Below are positions 16,795 through 25,973 of a stretch of DNA of 64,000 nucleotides, in pieces. The notes beneath the pieces are model-generated. The model saw nothing but the letters and a program-made list of their open reading frames with translations, searched no databases and was not told the DNA's origin. The stretch's first letter is position 1; every line of letters begins with the position of its first letter. This stretch comes from Planctomycetaceae bacterium (lineage in GTDB: Bacteria; Planctomycetota; UBA1135; GCA-002686595), in NCBI GenBank assembly GCA_016125265.1, contig WGMC01000023.1, positions 1-64,000 of the forward strand, in the 5' to 3' direction. The position numbers were made by a program, and so were the translations under genes.

Positions 16795-17064
16795 TCAGTT
16801 CACCGTGACCGGCAGGTGCGCCGCCGCGCGGGCGAACTGACGCTTCCAGCACAGCCGGAGCACCGCGATGCACGGCGGGACCAACACTGCGACCATGCAG
16901 ACGAAGGTGAAACCGGGCGAGAAGCGCAGCACGTCCAGGGCATCCCAGTCGAGCCACCCAAAGGCATCGTAGGGAGTCGTCCCGAACCACTGGTAACCCT
17001 CGATCACGGCGATCCTCCGCCGCTCGCTCCGCACGACCCACACCAATAAGGTGAACACCAACAC
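16795..17064 (-). CDS. Small two-helix membrane protein
   Basis: This 89-residue protein has two predicted membrane helices, one at the extreme N-terminus (VFTLLVWVV) and one at about 54-70 (FTFVCMVAVLVPPCIAVL), separated by an aromatic soluble loop. The start is a GTG at 17064; there is no ATG in frame nearby, so the true start is uncertain. The stop is one base before the next start on the minus strand. The family is not recognised. From 17065 to 17248 I see no further gene. Confidence 0.5.
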   Translation of the reverse strand: MLVFTLLVWVVRSERRRIAVIEGYQWFGTTPYDAFGWLDWDALDVLRFSPGFTFVCMVAVLVPPCIAVLRLCWKRQFARAAAHLPVTVN

Positions 17065-17248
17065 CGCGGGGGCCCACCACTCTCCCAGCGAGGCCGGCCA
17101 GATCGCAGCGCCGCGGCGCGCGGTGCGCCCGCGGCGCCGGCCGCCGCTTGTGCGCCAGCCTGGGGCGTTTCTATCGGCTCGTTCTTCGACCCACCCACGT
17201 TAGCGACTATTGCCTCGACGATGGTGCCGCGCAAGTGGGGACGCATGG

Positions 17249-18349
17249 TCATTGCTGTCCGTGCTCGCTTTCGGCCGGTGGGCTCAACCTGCCTAGGGCG
17301 GCGGCGAGGCGTCGCGCGCGCTCGGCCGACGGATCGATCTCGAGCGCTTGCCGCAGATCTTCCGCAGCGGCCTCGGCCGCGTCGGCACGATCGAGTCGGC
17401 CCGTGGCAATCCAAAGCAGGAGCGAACGCGATGCGAGTGCGTCGGAATGGGGGACAGGTTCGAGCGCGTACTCCTGTTGGCTTGGCCCCTCGGCACGGAC
17501 CTGCCAAAGGCCGTAACGTCCACGGCGTTGGTAGTCCAGAAGGGCGTCGTCGAGGTCGGAGAACCGCAACAAACGCTCGTCCGACCAAGCCTGACGCCAC
17601 GGCTGGCCGCCGGCAACCCGATGGAGAAAGCGGAGGAACGGTTCCAGGTGGAAGTCGATCAGGTAGTGCACGGCGAGCCAACTTCGGGAGTAGTAGATGC
17701 CGATCTCGTCCGGAGTCAGATCGTCGGGCCACTCGCCGAGGAAGCGCTCGCTCGGAATCGGCACACCCGCTGCGTGTTCCCGCCCAGGCAAGTGGGCCCC
17801 AAACACGATACGCCCCGCATCCGCGTCGTAGGAAGCCGTCTCCATCACCGTGGCGACGCCCTCTTTCAGCCATAGCGGCGCCTCGCGCAGGAAGTCTGCG
17901 CTCACAAAGTGAGCGAGCTCGTGCTTGACCACGAGCGCTCGAAACGGGCTCTGCTCCACCGCGAGGAGCACAAGCGGACCCAACGGGGTCTCAGGGATGT
18001 AGGCCCCCGCCGAGTCCTTGTGGAGGACGTAGTTGTACTCCGACCTGTTGCGCAGAAGCACGACGAGCGGTTTCGCCTTCGGTGGCCGCAACCCGAGGAT
18101 CGGCACGCGCGCATAGGCATGCCACAGGGTTTCGAACTCGCGCGCCGCACGAAGCACCTGCCAGTCCTTTGCGCTGTTGCTCTCGATGACAAAGTGGTCC
18201 GTCTCGACGCGCCTCCAAAGGCCGACACCATCTCGCTCGATCGCAGGGGGAGTGGGAGACGCACACGCCGCCGCAAGGATCACGGTCGCGACCGCAGAAA
18301 GCCACTTCGGTCCAGCGCAACCGTGCAGGTGAACCACGGACGACAGCAT
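17249..18349 (-). CDS. Lipoprotein with HExxH metallopeptidase motif (DUF1570-like)
   Basis: This 366-residue protein has a signal peptide ending in the lipobox LAAAC (about residue 27), so it is probably a lipid-anchored envelope protein. The core has H143-ELAH (zinc-type HExxH), followed by PLWLKEGVATVME, the arrangement of gluzincin-like DUF1570 proteins in which the later glutamate completes the metal site. The C-terminus (about 295-366) looks like one or two TPR helices. I chose the ATG at 18349, which places the signal peptide at the start; the frame is open to 18607. It is divergent from the SGNH gene. Substrate unknown; secretion and a protease role are inferred. Confidence 0.75.
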   Translation of the reverse strand: MLSSVVHLHGCAGPKWLSAVATVILAAACASPTPPAIERDGVGLWRRVETDHFVIESNSAKDWQVLRAAREFETLWHAYARVPILGLRPPKAKPLVVLLRNRSEYNYVLHKDSAGAYIPETPLGPLVLLAVEQSPFRALVVKHELAHFVSADFLREAPLWLKEGVATVMETASYDADAGRIVFGAHLPGREHAAGVPIPSERFLGEWPDDLTPDEIGIYYSRSWLAVHYLIDFHLEPFLRFLHRVAGGQPWRQAWSDERLLRFSDLDDALLDYQRRGRYGLWQVRAEGPSQQEYALEPVPHSDALASRSLLLWIATGRLDRADAAEAAAEDLRQALEIDPSAERARRLAAALGRLSPPAESEHGQQ

Positions 18350-18770
18350 TGGCGACGCGCGTCGCCACACGCGAAGGGCCAAGTGCCCACGGGGGCCCGA
18401 TTCGTCGAACACAGAGAATGCCGCCCCTGCAGATCGGTGCGACGGACTTGGGCGAGCTCGGAGCATCGCCGCGGGGGCGGACCGCGAAACGGGGGGGCGG
18501 TGGGGCATGGCTGCAAGGTCTCCGGGGTCCCCTTCGCGATGCGGCGCTGGCTGGGGTGGACACGGAGTGTCCAGTGTCGGCTGTTGTTGGCGAAACGCGG
18601 GATCCACCGCGACTGGGCGTTGGGAAGGGACCCAGTCGTGCCCTTATCGGCGCCGTGAACATCGTTGTGAAGCTCTCGAGGACCTGGGCCTGGCATCCAG
18701 AACCACCCAAGGCCGAGCGCCACGGTGGTGTACCATGCTCCCCCGGACCTCCGTAAGCGCAGAAGCAACC
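18350..18770. other. Divergent intergenic region
   Basis: About 420 bases between the starts of the HExxH lipoprotein (minus) and the SGNH-like protein (plus). It must hold both promoters. I see no convincing consensus promoter, RNA gene or repeat, and no supported small gene. Confidence 0.4.
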
Positions 18771-19853
18771 ATGATCGGCCGTATTGGACGTGCGAGGTGG
18801 CGACGCGTCTTGGTCGCCGCCGTCGCCATGGCCGTTGCCCTGGTGGCAGCCGAGTTGGCCCTGCGATGGGTGCTCTTTGGGCCGGTCGAAAGTCTTGCGT
18901 TCCTGCGCCAGCCGAAGCGCTACGCCGAGCCCCTCGGGGACGACGACTTCTGGAAGCTGCAGATCGCGTTCCAGGGCGAACACCGCCCTCCCGAGCGACC
19001 CCACCCGGTGTTGGGTTGGGTCGGGTGGTTCACGGGCGACTACGAGCACTGGGATGCGGAAAACGTCGGTGCCCGGCGGCCCGTGCTTCTCTACGGCGAC
19101 TCGTTCGCGGCGTGTGTCCCGGGGGCGCGGTCGTTCCACGAGATCCTGAACGGCGACGCAGAGTTCGCGAAGTCCCACTACCTCCTGAACTACGGCGTGG
19201 CCGGGTACGGCGTGGATCAGATCCTGTTGCTCCTGCAGCACTCGATCGACCGCTACGAGGACCCGATCGTCGTCCTCAGTTGGATGACCTTCGACCTCGA
19301 TCGCAGTGTTCTGAGTGTCAGGCCTGGGCAGAAGCCGCGGTTCCAGATCGTCGATGGCGAGCTGATGCTCGAACCAACGCCCATTCTCGCGGATCCCCTG
19401 CAATACCACGCCGCGCACCCACCGTCGATCGATTCGTACTTGTACCGGGGGTTGTTGTACAGCGGCTTGGTTCCGCGTCACGTGCGCGCCTGGTTGACGG
19501 GCGAATCGAGCGCGATTCGCCACAAGGAGGAGCTGAACGAGCGTCTGCTCCTCGCAGCGTTCGAAGGACTGCGAAAGCGCGGCCTCGACTTCGTTTGCCT
19601 CGTTTTCCACCCCCATGCGCCCGGCGTCAGCACCCTCGACGGAAAACCGGACTGGCGCGACCGTTTCCTGCGGCGGTTGCTGGAGCGCGAGCAGGTCCCC
19701 TACATCTGGTCCAAGGACCTGCTGCCGCCGCGGGAACCCGGAGCGCCCTTCGACGCCGCGCGCTTCATGATTCCGAACGACGGGCACCCCACGACGGAGT
19801 TCAACGCGTTGATCGCGGCCCGCATCCGCGCGTTTGTTCTGGGCGCGGAGTGA
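18771..19853 (+). CDS. Membrane-anchored SGNH/GDSL-like hydrolase
   Basis: This 360-residue protein has an N-terminal membrane anchor (about 11-32, VLVAAVAMAVALVAAELALRW) and an SGNH-type core: block I LLYGDSFA with S111, a block-II-like GVAGYGVD, and a C-terminal NDGHPTTEFN with D337 and H339 in the place of the catalytic Asp/His. Such enzymes deacetylate or transfer acyl groups on surface glycans. I chose the ATG at 18771 over 18735 because it places the anchor directly at the N-terminus. It is a single gene with convergent neighbours downstream. A glycan target is inferred from the fold and membrane location. Confidence 0.78.
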   Translation: MIGRIGRARWRRVLVAAVAMAVALVAAELALRWVLFGPVESLAFLRQPKRYAEPLGDDDFWKLQIAFQGEHRPPERPHPVLGWVGWFTGDYEHWDAENVGARRPVLLYGDSFAACVPGARSFHEILNGDAEFAKSHYLLNYGVAGYGVDQILLLLQHSIDRYEDPIVVLSWMTFDLDRSVLSVRPGQKPRFQIVDGELMLEPTPILADPLQYHAAHPPSIDSYLYRGLLYSGLVPRHVRAWLTGESSAIRHKEELNERLLLAAFEGLRKRGLDFVCLVFHPHAPGVSTLDGKPDWRDRFLRRLLEREQVPYIWSKDLLPPREPGAPFDAARFMIPNDGHPTTEFNALIAARIRAFVLGAE

Positions 19854-19889
19854 GACCGAAGGGGACGGCGTCCTGGCGCCTCTACGCGG

Positions 19890-20384
19890 TCAACCCTCCG
19901 TCACAAAACGCACGAACTGCACGCCATCCTCGCCGGTCCGCGGCGTGCGGCGAAGCCGTCGACCTCCCAGCGCGCTCTCCCAGAAGGCTACGGCGGGCCC
20001 GTTGGACGGCAGCACGTCCAGCGTCCAGCTCCCGACGTGGCGCTCGAGGAGCAGCTCCACGGCGCGTCGGCCCACACCGCGTCGACGGAACGCGCGGTCG
20101 ACATGGAACTCGTGGAAGTAGAAGTCGCTCGAGGCACCCATGGCCGCGGCGAGGCGGTGGTTCCCGAGAAACGCGAAACCAGCCGGGGTGCCCGCGACCT
20201 CGATGAGCCAGGGGAACAATACGTCGGGCCTCTCGAGCCACTGCTCATCGAAAGGCGCATCGACGCCGACGGTCGGATTCCAGACCGCGAGCCCTTCCAA
20301 GTGCGCCCGCATCCACTGGCACAACGCCGATCTGTCGTCGTCAGTGGCGAGCCTCAGGGTGACGGAAAGCTCAGGTGGCGGCAC
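19890..20384 (-). CDS. GNAT family N-acetyltransferase
   Basis: This 164-residue protein is a standard GNAT. The acetyl-CoA loop is RRRGVGRRAVELLLERH, preceded by the strand FHEFHVDRAF and followed by the family's NGPAVAFWESALGGRR. It lies 29 bases downstream of the large envelope-protein gene on the same strand, so it is probably the last gene of a three-gene operon with the sulfatase-like gene. Its substrate cannot be told from sequence. Confidence 0.9.
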   Translation of the reverse strand: MPPPELSVTLRLATDDDRSALCQWMRAHLEGLAVWNPTVGVDAPFDEQWLERPDVLFPWLIEVAGTPAGFAFLGNHRLAAAMGASSDFYFHEFHVDRAFRRRGVGRRAVELLLERHVGSWTLDVLPSNGPAVAFWESALGGRRLRRTPRTGEDGVQFVRFVTEG

Positions 20385-20413
20385 GGAGAACCTTGGGGTA
20401 GGGACACTCGGAG

Positions 20414-22384
20414 CTAGAGTTCGACCGTTGCCGGTTGGCCGTCACCCGGCACGTCGACTGTCACACTGCGTTCCACGAACTGGCCGTCCGGTCCGCGGAG
20501 CTGCAACTGGAGCCGGTACGCGCCCGGGATCTCCGCGTCCAGGACGACGCCGTGGTAACTCATGGTTTGGGGACGCATCCCGAGCAACTTCACCCCATCG
20601 AGCGGCTGTTCGTCGCCGATCCGGGTAGCCCTGAGCCCATGTACGTCCTCGAGCTTCAACCAAAGGGTTTCGCCGTTGCGCTCGAATCGCACTTCGCGGG
20701 CAACCGTCGGTACCACTTCGACGTCGAAATGCTGTTCCGCCAGAGCGACCTCGATGGTGGCCGGGCGCAACATCGTCACGGGCGGGAACGCGCGGAGTGT
20801 GTAGGAGCCCCAGGGCATCAAAAACCGATGCACTGGACCGTCGAACTCGATGGGATTGAGCTGCTGTGACTCGCCACACGCGCTGCGCACGGCGAGCAAT
20901 GGCGCGAGTCCTTTGGAGAGAGTCGTCGCCGCAGCCGAACCGTCTCCCCCTGGGTGATGTTCGAAGTGCATGGTCACGCGGGCGATCGGCGGAAACACAA
21001 CGTCCTGCGTCGGCGCGGCTGCATCGACGACGATCTCCTCGCACAGGGCTAGGCTTGGGATCAGGAGGCGGTAGTTCCCGGGACGTGCACCCTGCCTGGG
21101 TTGAAAGAGCACGGATCGTCCCTCGCCGTCGACGCGCGGGAGGGCCGCCAGATTGGCGCTGACGCTTCTCGGTTGCCCCCGCAGGAGTAAGTCGGGATCC
21201 ACTGGCCGCAGAACGACATCGCCCAAGAACGGCAGGTCGGCCGAAAGGTCCGCCAGCGGTTCCGCAAACCGAAGGACAAAGCGCACATCCACGGGATCCC
21301 CGCCATCCGTGTCGCGGAGCCGGAACCGATGCACGTCTTCGCCCGGGCCGGGAGTGACGATCAACGTCGTGGGTTCGAGCGCGTCGGGCACAGTCCCTTC
21401 GCCCTTGAGCTGGACGCGATACTCACCGGCGATCAAACCGTCCAGTCGGCCTTCGAACTGGTACCCACCGGCATTGGCACGCCAATCGTCCACGCGGATC
21501 GCAAAGGCCCGTTGTTCCGGGAACACTTCGCCGCCCCATTCGACGTCGCGGTGGGCCATGAAGAAGGCACCGCCGACCGGATTTTGTGACTGCAGCACGA
21601 TCTTTGCCGCGACCTGTCTCTGCACGTCGAGGGCGCGGATCGAACCGACCTGGGGAGGCTCGGGGACAAAACGCGCCCAGCCATTGTCCGATCTGGCATC
21701 GAACCAGCGCTCGTTCTGGGGCGCAAAGGGCACGGCGAAGGGCGACGTGACCCGCACCTCGCCAAACGGGAGGTCGTCGCCAAATCGAACGCCGCCGATG
21801 GTGGCGTAGGCCAGCACGATGGGCCCTTCGACGCCTCCTGGGGCCTCGAAGTGGTACGCCGAGGCTTGGCCCGGCCAGACTTCCGCTTGCTGCGTGCGCC
21901 CCGTCACCTGGATGTCCAGGTCGGGATACGTCCAGTCGACTCCGCCGATCTCGATCCGCCAGAGTCGCAATCGATCTCCGATCTCGGCGGGAAGTGTGGC
22001 AACCCCCGCTTCGATGGGCCATTCCTGCAGTTGCTCGAACCGCTCGATCAGTGCGACTCCCTGGCCTTTGGGTCCGGGGTCCAGGGCAGTGTTCTCGAAG
22101 TGGAGGGACACCGATGCAGTCTCCTCGGCGATCGGCTCCAGCGGTAGCTGCGTGCGCGAGGCAAACCGGCCCGCGCGTGTGTTCTCGAGCACTGGCCCGG
22201 CAGCTTCGCTTGCGCGGTCCCCAGAAGCAACTTTGGACGCGTCCGAGCTCGGGTCGGCACCGTCCCTCTCGAAGCGTTGGGCGATCAGCCAGGCTGCGAG
22301 AACGACGGCCAGCGCGCCAAACGCGAGAAGGGCGGCTCTCGATCTCGGGCGCACATGTGTTCTCAATGCGTCACCCATCGACAT
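20414..22384 (-). CDS. Large single-pass envelope protein of unknown function
   Basis: This 656-residue protein has an N-terminal membrane anchor (about 16-36, AALLAFGALAVVLAAWLIAQRF) and a long extracytoplasmic part that reads as successive beta-sandwich modules (repeated segments such as GEYRVQLKGEG, GNYRLLIPSL, GSYTLRAFPP and GAYRLQLQLRG). These resemble carboxypeptidase-regulatory or Ig-like domains. I set the start at the ATG at 22384, which has AAAGGAGG six bases upstream; a longer frame reaches 22438. It lies 81 bases after the sulfatase-like gene and 29 before the GNAT gene. No catalytic motif is visible, so a structural or scaffolding role is likely. Confidence 0.7.
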   Translation of the reverse strand: MSMGDALRTHVRPRSRAALLAFGALAVVLAAWLIAQRFERDGADPSSDASKVASGDRASEAAGPVLENTRAGRFASRTQLPLEPIAEETASVSLHFENTALDPGPKGQGVALIERFEQLQEWPIEAGVATLPAEIGDRLRLWRIEIGGVDWTYPDLDIQVTGRTQQAEVWPGQASAYHFEAPGGVEGPIVLAYATIGGVRFGDDLPFGEVRVTSPFAVPFAPQNERWFDARSDNGWARFVPEPPQVGSIRALDVQRQVAAKIVLQSQNPVGGAFFMAHRDVEWGGEVFPEQRAFAIRVDDWRANAGGYQFEGRLDGLIAGEYRVQLKGEGTVPDALEPTTLIVTPGPGEDVHRFRLRDTDGGDPVDVRFVLRFAEPLADLSADLPFLGDVVLRPVDPDLLLRGQPRSVSANLAALPRVDGEGRSVLFQPRQGARPGNYRLLIPSLALCEEIVVDAAAPTQDVVFPPIARVTMHFEHHPGGDGSAAATTLSKGLAPLLAVRSACGESQQLNPIEFDGPVHRFLMPWGSYTLRAFPPVTMLRPATIEVALAEQHFDVEVVPTVAREVRFERNGETLWLKLEDVHGLRATRIGDEQPLDGVKLLGMRPQTMSYHGVVLDAEIPGAYRLQLQLRGPDGQFVERSVTVDVPGDGQPATVEL

Positions 22385-22465
22385 CGGCCCTCCTTTAGGG
22401 ATAGGGCGAACTCTAGGCGCGAGTGCGGCGGGCGTCAAGCGGGTCGGAACGGCGGCGCGCTTTCC

Positions 22466-24580
22466 TCAGTCCCCGGCGGTGTAACCCAGGGCGTGGAGCT
22501 GGCTCTGTTGCTCCGACGACAGAACCGCCGCTTCGGCCGCCCATCGGGGCTGGCGCCACGAGGTGTCTTCGAGAAGTCGAGCAATCCGCTCCGTCGCCCA
22601 ATCGCGGTGGTCGGCGACGAGATCCGTGAGCTCCAGCGGGTCCGCGTCGATGTCGTAGACACGGCGCTCCTCGAGTCCATCGCCCAGCGCCACGAGTTTG
22701 CGCGAACCCTCGATCCAGGCCACTTGGGTCGGTTCGGTGTAGAGCAAGAGCGGTGCCTCCGTGGCGCGCGCGGGCGCGAAAAGGTTCGTACCTCGCCACT
22801 CGGGCGACGGAGAGAGGTCGAGGATCGCGAACAGCGTCCGGGGCAGGTCCATGAGTGTCGCCGGCGCGTGCACGGCGTGAGGCGCGATTCCCGGGGCGCG
22901 CACGATCAGGGGCACACGCAGTTGGTCCTCGAACGGGCCCAGGTGGTGGCCGATGCGGCCGTCGCGCTCGCCAAAGGACTCGCCGTGGTCGCTCGTGAAG
23001 ACCACCACGTTGTCGCGCCCCGTGCCATCGACGAGGTGGAGCCAGCGGCCGAAGCCGCGGTCCACGTCCATCGCGCCGCCGAGGTAGAGGGCGCGCAGCT
23101 CTTCCAATTCCCCTTCGAATCCGGGCGGGACCGGTTCGCCGTGTTGCACATTTGGCGCTACGGCGCGCAAAACGTCGCGCAACTGGGGCCACTCGCGGCC
23201 GAGGGGCAGTGAGGACGCGAGTTCAGCACGGGTCGAAGTTTCGAGCCAATAGGGATCGTGCGCGCGGTAGGTGTGGAAGAAGACGAAAAGCGGCCGCGGA
23301 TCGCGCCATTCGAGCAGGCTGGGCACAAGATCGATGAGGCCCTCGATGTGGTTGTCGGCGCGGTGCTCGAAGAAGAAGTCGAATCCGCGGTCCAAACCAA
23401 AAGCGCGCGACACGAAACCCCCGTTGGTGATCGCGGCGGTGCGGTAGCCCATCGCTCGCATTCGTTCGGCCAAGCGCGGCGCCTCGACGGCGAGTTGGTC
23501 CTCGTACCCGAGTGCCCCATGGGTCGTGGGTTGCAGGGCGGTGAAGAGGCTCGCGTGGGCGGGCAGCGTCCACGAACTCGGCGAACGGGCCTGTTCGAAA
23601 CGCACGGCCGTTTCCGCGAAGCTGTTGATGTGGGGCGTCAGCGAGCGCTCCCCCACCCGCTGCCCCACGAGATCGGCGCGGAAAGTATCCGCAAGGAAGA
23701 TCGCGACGTCTTTGCGCCTATCGGACTTCGAGCGGGCGTCCGCAAGGCGCGGCGCGAGGAACGCCATGCGCGCGCCGCGGCCCTCGACTTCGAAACGGAG
23801 CTCCCTCCCCTCCCGCGGCAGCTCGACATGGACCGGAGTCCACACGGGCTGGCCGGGCTGCACCAACAGCTCGCCCTCGTCGAACGGTTTGCCGTCGAGG
23901 TGGATCCGCCAGCGGGCGTGTTGCTCTGTTCCCGGCTCGACGATCGCGTGGCCGAGGGCCGCGAACAAGAAGGTCAGCTCCCGGGGCCCTGAAGCCTTCC
24001 GCTCGATGGACCACTCCTCGCCGGGCCACAGTTGGAATCCGTCCGCGACGAGGTGCCCCAACTGGGTGCGCCACCGGCCGGAGACACGCTCCCCGCGTTG
24101 CACCGGCACGTGCAGCTCGAGGGACCCGAGTCGTGCCGGTTCGCCCCACACCAGCAGCTCGGCGCCGACCGATGTGAACCGCTTCGCTCCCGGCTCGGCA
24201 TCGAAGTTGGCGTCGAGGCTCCAGTAGTGCGAGTGCTCGAATGCGGCGCCATCGCCGTCGAAGAGTCCCGGCAAGCGGTCGCCCAGCTGCCAATCCGTGA
24301 GCATGGCCAAGGACGGCACGTAGGCCCGGGCGACGTGGGGGCGAGGAAACTCCCCCCAGGGACGCGGGGTTCCATCTCCCACGGGAATCCGAAGGTAGTC
24401 GCCGCCAGCCTCCGAGATCACGTCGTACCGAACGAAAGGCGTCTGTGCACCGCTCGACACTCGCACCTGGCTCGGATCGAACTCCGACGCAAGGTCGCGG
24501 CTTTCGATGACTGGCGAGCAGGCCAGTACGACCGCCAACGAGGCGAGGGTGGCAACCCCGAGGACGGCGCGCTTCGCCAT
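22466..24580 (-). CDS. Sulfatase-fold lipoprotein with Thr at the nucleophile site
   Basis: This 704-residue lipoprotein (lipobox VVLAC, Cys21) has an N-terminal beta-rich extension (about 30-285) and an alkaline-phosphatase/sulfatase superfamily domain (about 295-700). Metal-site segments include IFLADTFRADLVG, TSDHGESFGERD and GRIGHHLGPFEDQLRVP. Where sulfatases have Cys or Ser for formylglycine (C/S-x-P-x-R), this has SSWTLPAH with T338, so it cannot be a formylglycine sulfatase; a threonine nucleophile is used by related phosphotransferases. The family variant is common in planctomycete-type genomes. The ATG at 24580 gives a proper signal peptide. It heads the minus-strand operon. Confidence 0.85.
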   Translation of the reverse strand: MAKRAVLGVATLASLAVVLACSPVIESRDLASEFDPSQVRVSSGAQTPFVRYDVISEAGGDYLRIPVGDGTPRPWGEFPRPHVARAYVPSLAMLTDWQLGDRLPGLFDGDGAAFEHSHYWSLDANFDAEPGAKRFTSVGAELLVWGEPARLGSLELHVPVQRGERVSGRWRTQLGHLVADGFQLWPGEEWSIERKASGPRELTFLFAALGHAIVEPGTEQHARWRIHLDGKPFDEGELLVQPGQPVWTPVHVELPREGRELRFEVEGRGARMAFLAPRLADARSKSDRRKDVAIFLADTFRADLVGQRVGERSLTPHINSFAETAVRFEQARSPSSWTLPAHASLFTALQPTTHGALGYEDQLAVEAPRLAERMRAMGYRTAAITNGGFVSRAFGLDRGFDFFFEHRADNHIEGLIDLVPSLLEWRDPRPLFVFFHTYRAHDPYWLETSTRAELASSLPLGREWPQLRDVLRAVAPNVQHGEPVPPGFEGELEELRALYLGGAMDVDRGFGRWLHLVDGTGRDNVVVFTSDHGESFGERDGRIGHHLGPFEDQLRVPLIVRAPGIAPHAVHAPATLMDLPRTLFAILDLSPSPEWRGTNLFAPARATEAPLLLYTEPTQVAWIEGSRKLVALGDGLEERRVYDIDADPLELTDLVADHRDWATERIARLLEDTSWRQPRWAAEAAVLSSEQQSQLHALGYTAGD

Positions 24581-24743
24581 GTGTGCATGCAAACCCAGGG
24601 GAGGTGTCGAAGTCACGGAGGGATGTGGTCGGCGAACGACCCTTTGCGGAGTTCTTGCGTTTGGCCAGAAAGCGGCTCTGAGCGAGTCTTGGTGCGCCCT
24701 TAGTCGGCACTTCACGCGCTCCGTCGAGGCTAGGCGGGTGCGA

Positions 24744-25367
24744 ATGGTGGTTCGTTTTTTGGCGCGGGCCTCGTTGGGACTCGCCGCGGCCGCGGTGGTC
24801 TACCGGTTCGCGCGTGAGGGCTACCAGAACACCCTGGTCGACCTCGGCGGAGAGCTGCTTGGGTTCCTGGAGCCCGGCGTCGGCCTCGCTCTGATGGATG
24901 GGGGCGCGCGGGTCGCAGGGACGGACGCGGGGGTGTCGGTGACATTGGAGCGCACATCGTTGGACCTGATGCTTGTGGGCTCGGTGCTGCTCGTGGCGTT
25001 GCTCGCGGGGACACCGCGGCCGTGGCGGTGGCTGCGCGCCGGCGGTGCGATCGGCGCGCTGCTCGTCCTGCAGGTCGTTGTACTCGTGGGCGCGAGCCTG
25101 GGGTCCTACTGGAAACTCAGCGGCCATCCTTCGCTCGGAAGCGAAGCGCTCGGCCTCGTGGGCGCCTACGGCGGGCTGATTCTGCCGGTGCCGCTTTGGC
25201 TTTGGGCGGGCGGCGCGAAATGGTTGTTCTCGAAGAGCGCCCCCGCTTCGGTCACGATGGGCGCGCTTCTGCGGCTTCCCACCGGGGCGCCCCGCAACGG
25301 CCCATGCCCGTGCGGCTGTGGTCGCAAGGCCAAACACTGCCGAACCCGGCCATTGGGGGCCGTTTGA
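24744..25367 (+). CDS. Polytopic membrane protein with C-terminal SEC-C motif, exosortase partner
   Basis: This 207-residue protein has about four membrane helices (about 5-20, 73-90, 96-117 and 130-160) and an extracytoplasmic loop between the first two. Near the C-terminus is NGPCPCGCGRKAKHC, a SEC-C-like zinc motif of the kind found at the end of SecA. The stop overlaps the exosortase start (TTGA). Exosortases often sit beside a dedicated membrane protein of unknown role; the SEC-C tail would be a notable addition if cytoplasmic. I chose the ATG at 24744; the frame is open to 24507. The upstream region (24581-24743) is a divergent promoter area. Confidence 0.68.
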   Translation: MVVRFLARASLGLAAAAVVYRFAREGYQNTLVDLGGELLGFLEPGVGLALMDGGARVAGTDAGVSVTLERTSLDLMLVGSVLLVALLAGTPRPWRWLRAGGAIGALLVLQVVVLVGASLGSYWKLSGHPSLGSEALGLVGAYGGLILPVPLWLWAGGAKWLFSKSAPASVTMGALLRLPTGAPRNGPCPCGCGRKAKHCRTRPLGAV

Positions 25368-25840
25368 GGGTCGGTCACTGGCTGCGCGCCGCCCTGGCCG
25401 TCGCGGTTGGGTGCGCGGTGTACGGTTTGGCCACCTTGTTCCACGTCACGGTGCTCCGCTCGACCGCGTCGGTGCTGGGTGCACTTCTCGAACTCCTGGG
25501 CCAGGAGAACGAAGTGCGCGATCACTTGGTCACCGGCTCCGGGGTCCGCTTCCTGGTGGTCGCGGAATGCACCGCGGTCGTGCCACTCGCGATCTTGATC
25601 GGCGGGATCGCCGCCACACCGGCAAGCTTGCGGCAGCGCCTCTTGGCCATCCTCGCGGGGACGTTGGCGCTGTTCGCATGGAACCAGCTCCGCCTCGTGT
25701 CGCTGTGGTACGTGGAGCGCTTGGCCCCTGAACACTTTGACTTCGTGCACGTGGCCCTGTGGCAACCGGCAATGGTCGTCGCAGTCGTTGCCCTGTGGAT
25801 CGTGTGGCTCGGGCGTATGGGGATTCCAACGCTCCGTTGA
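25364..25840 (+). CDS. Exosortase/archaeosortase family transpeptidase
   Basis: This 158-residue membrane protein has the family's triad in order: a cysteine in AECTAVVPL, an arginine in NQLRLVSLWY and a histidine in FDFVHVALWQ, all within helical segments. The C-terminal half closely resembles the XrtH/archaeosortase class, which cleaves substrates with a C-terminal sorting signal and passes them to a surface partner. The start is uncertain: I use TTG at 25364, overlapping the partner's stop (TTGA) and in frame; no ATG lies near. It is short for the family but complete at the triad. No protein in the window ends with an obvious sorting signal. Confidence 0.78.
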   Translation: MRVGHWLRAALAVAVGCAVYGLATLFHVTVLRSTASVLGALLELLGQENEVRDHLVTGSGVRFLVVAECTAVVPLAILIGGIAATPASLRQRLLAILAGTLALFAWNQLRLVSLWYVERLAPEHFDFVHVALWQPAMVVAVVALWIVWLGRMGIPTLR

Positions 25841-25973
25841 TGTGCCCTGCACATTGCGGCAATGGTCGGTGGCTACCTTTCCGCTTCTTCCGCGTCACCG
25901 GGCGGTGTCCCGAAGCGCGCCCTTCGTGCGCTCGACGTCCTTACCGCGGAAGCCAAGGTAGGAGAAGTTCCAC

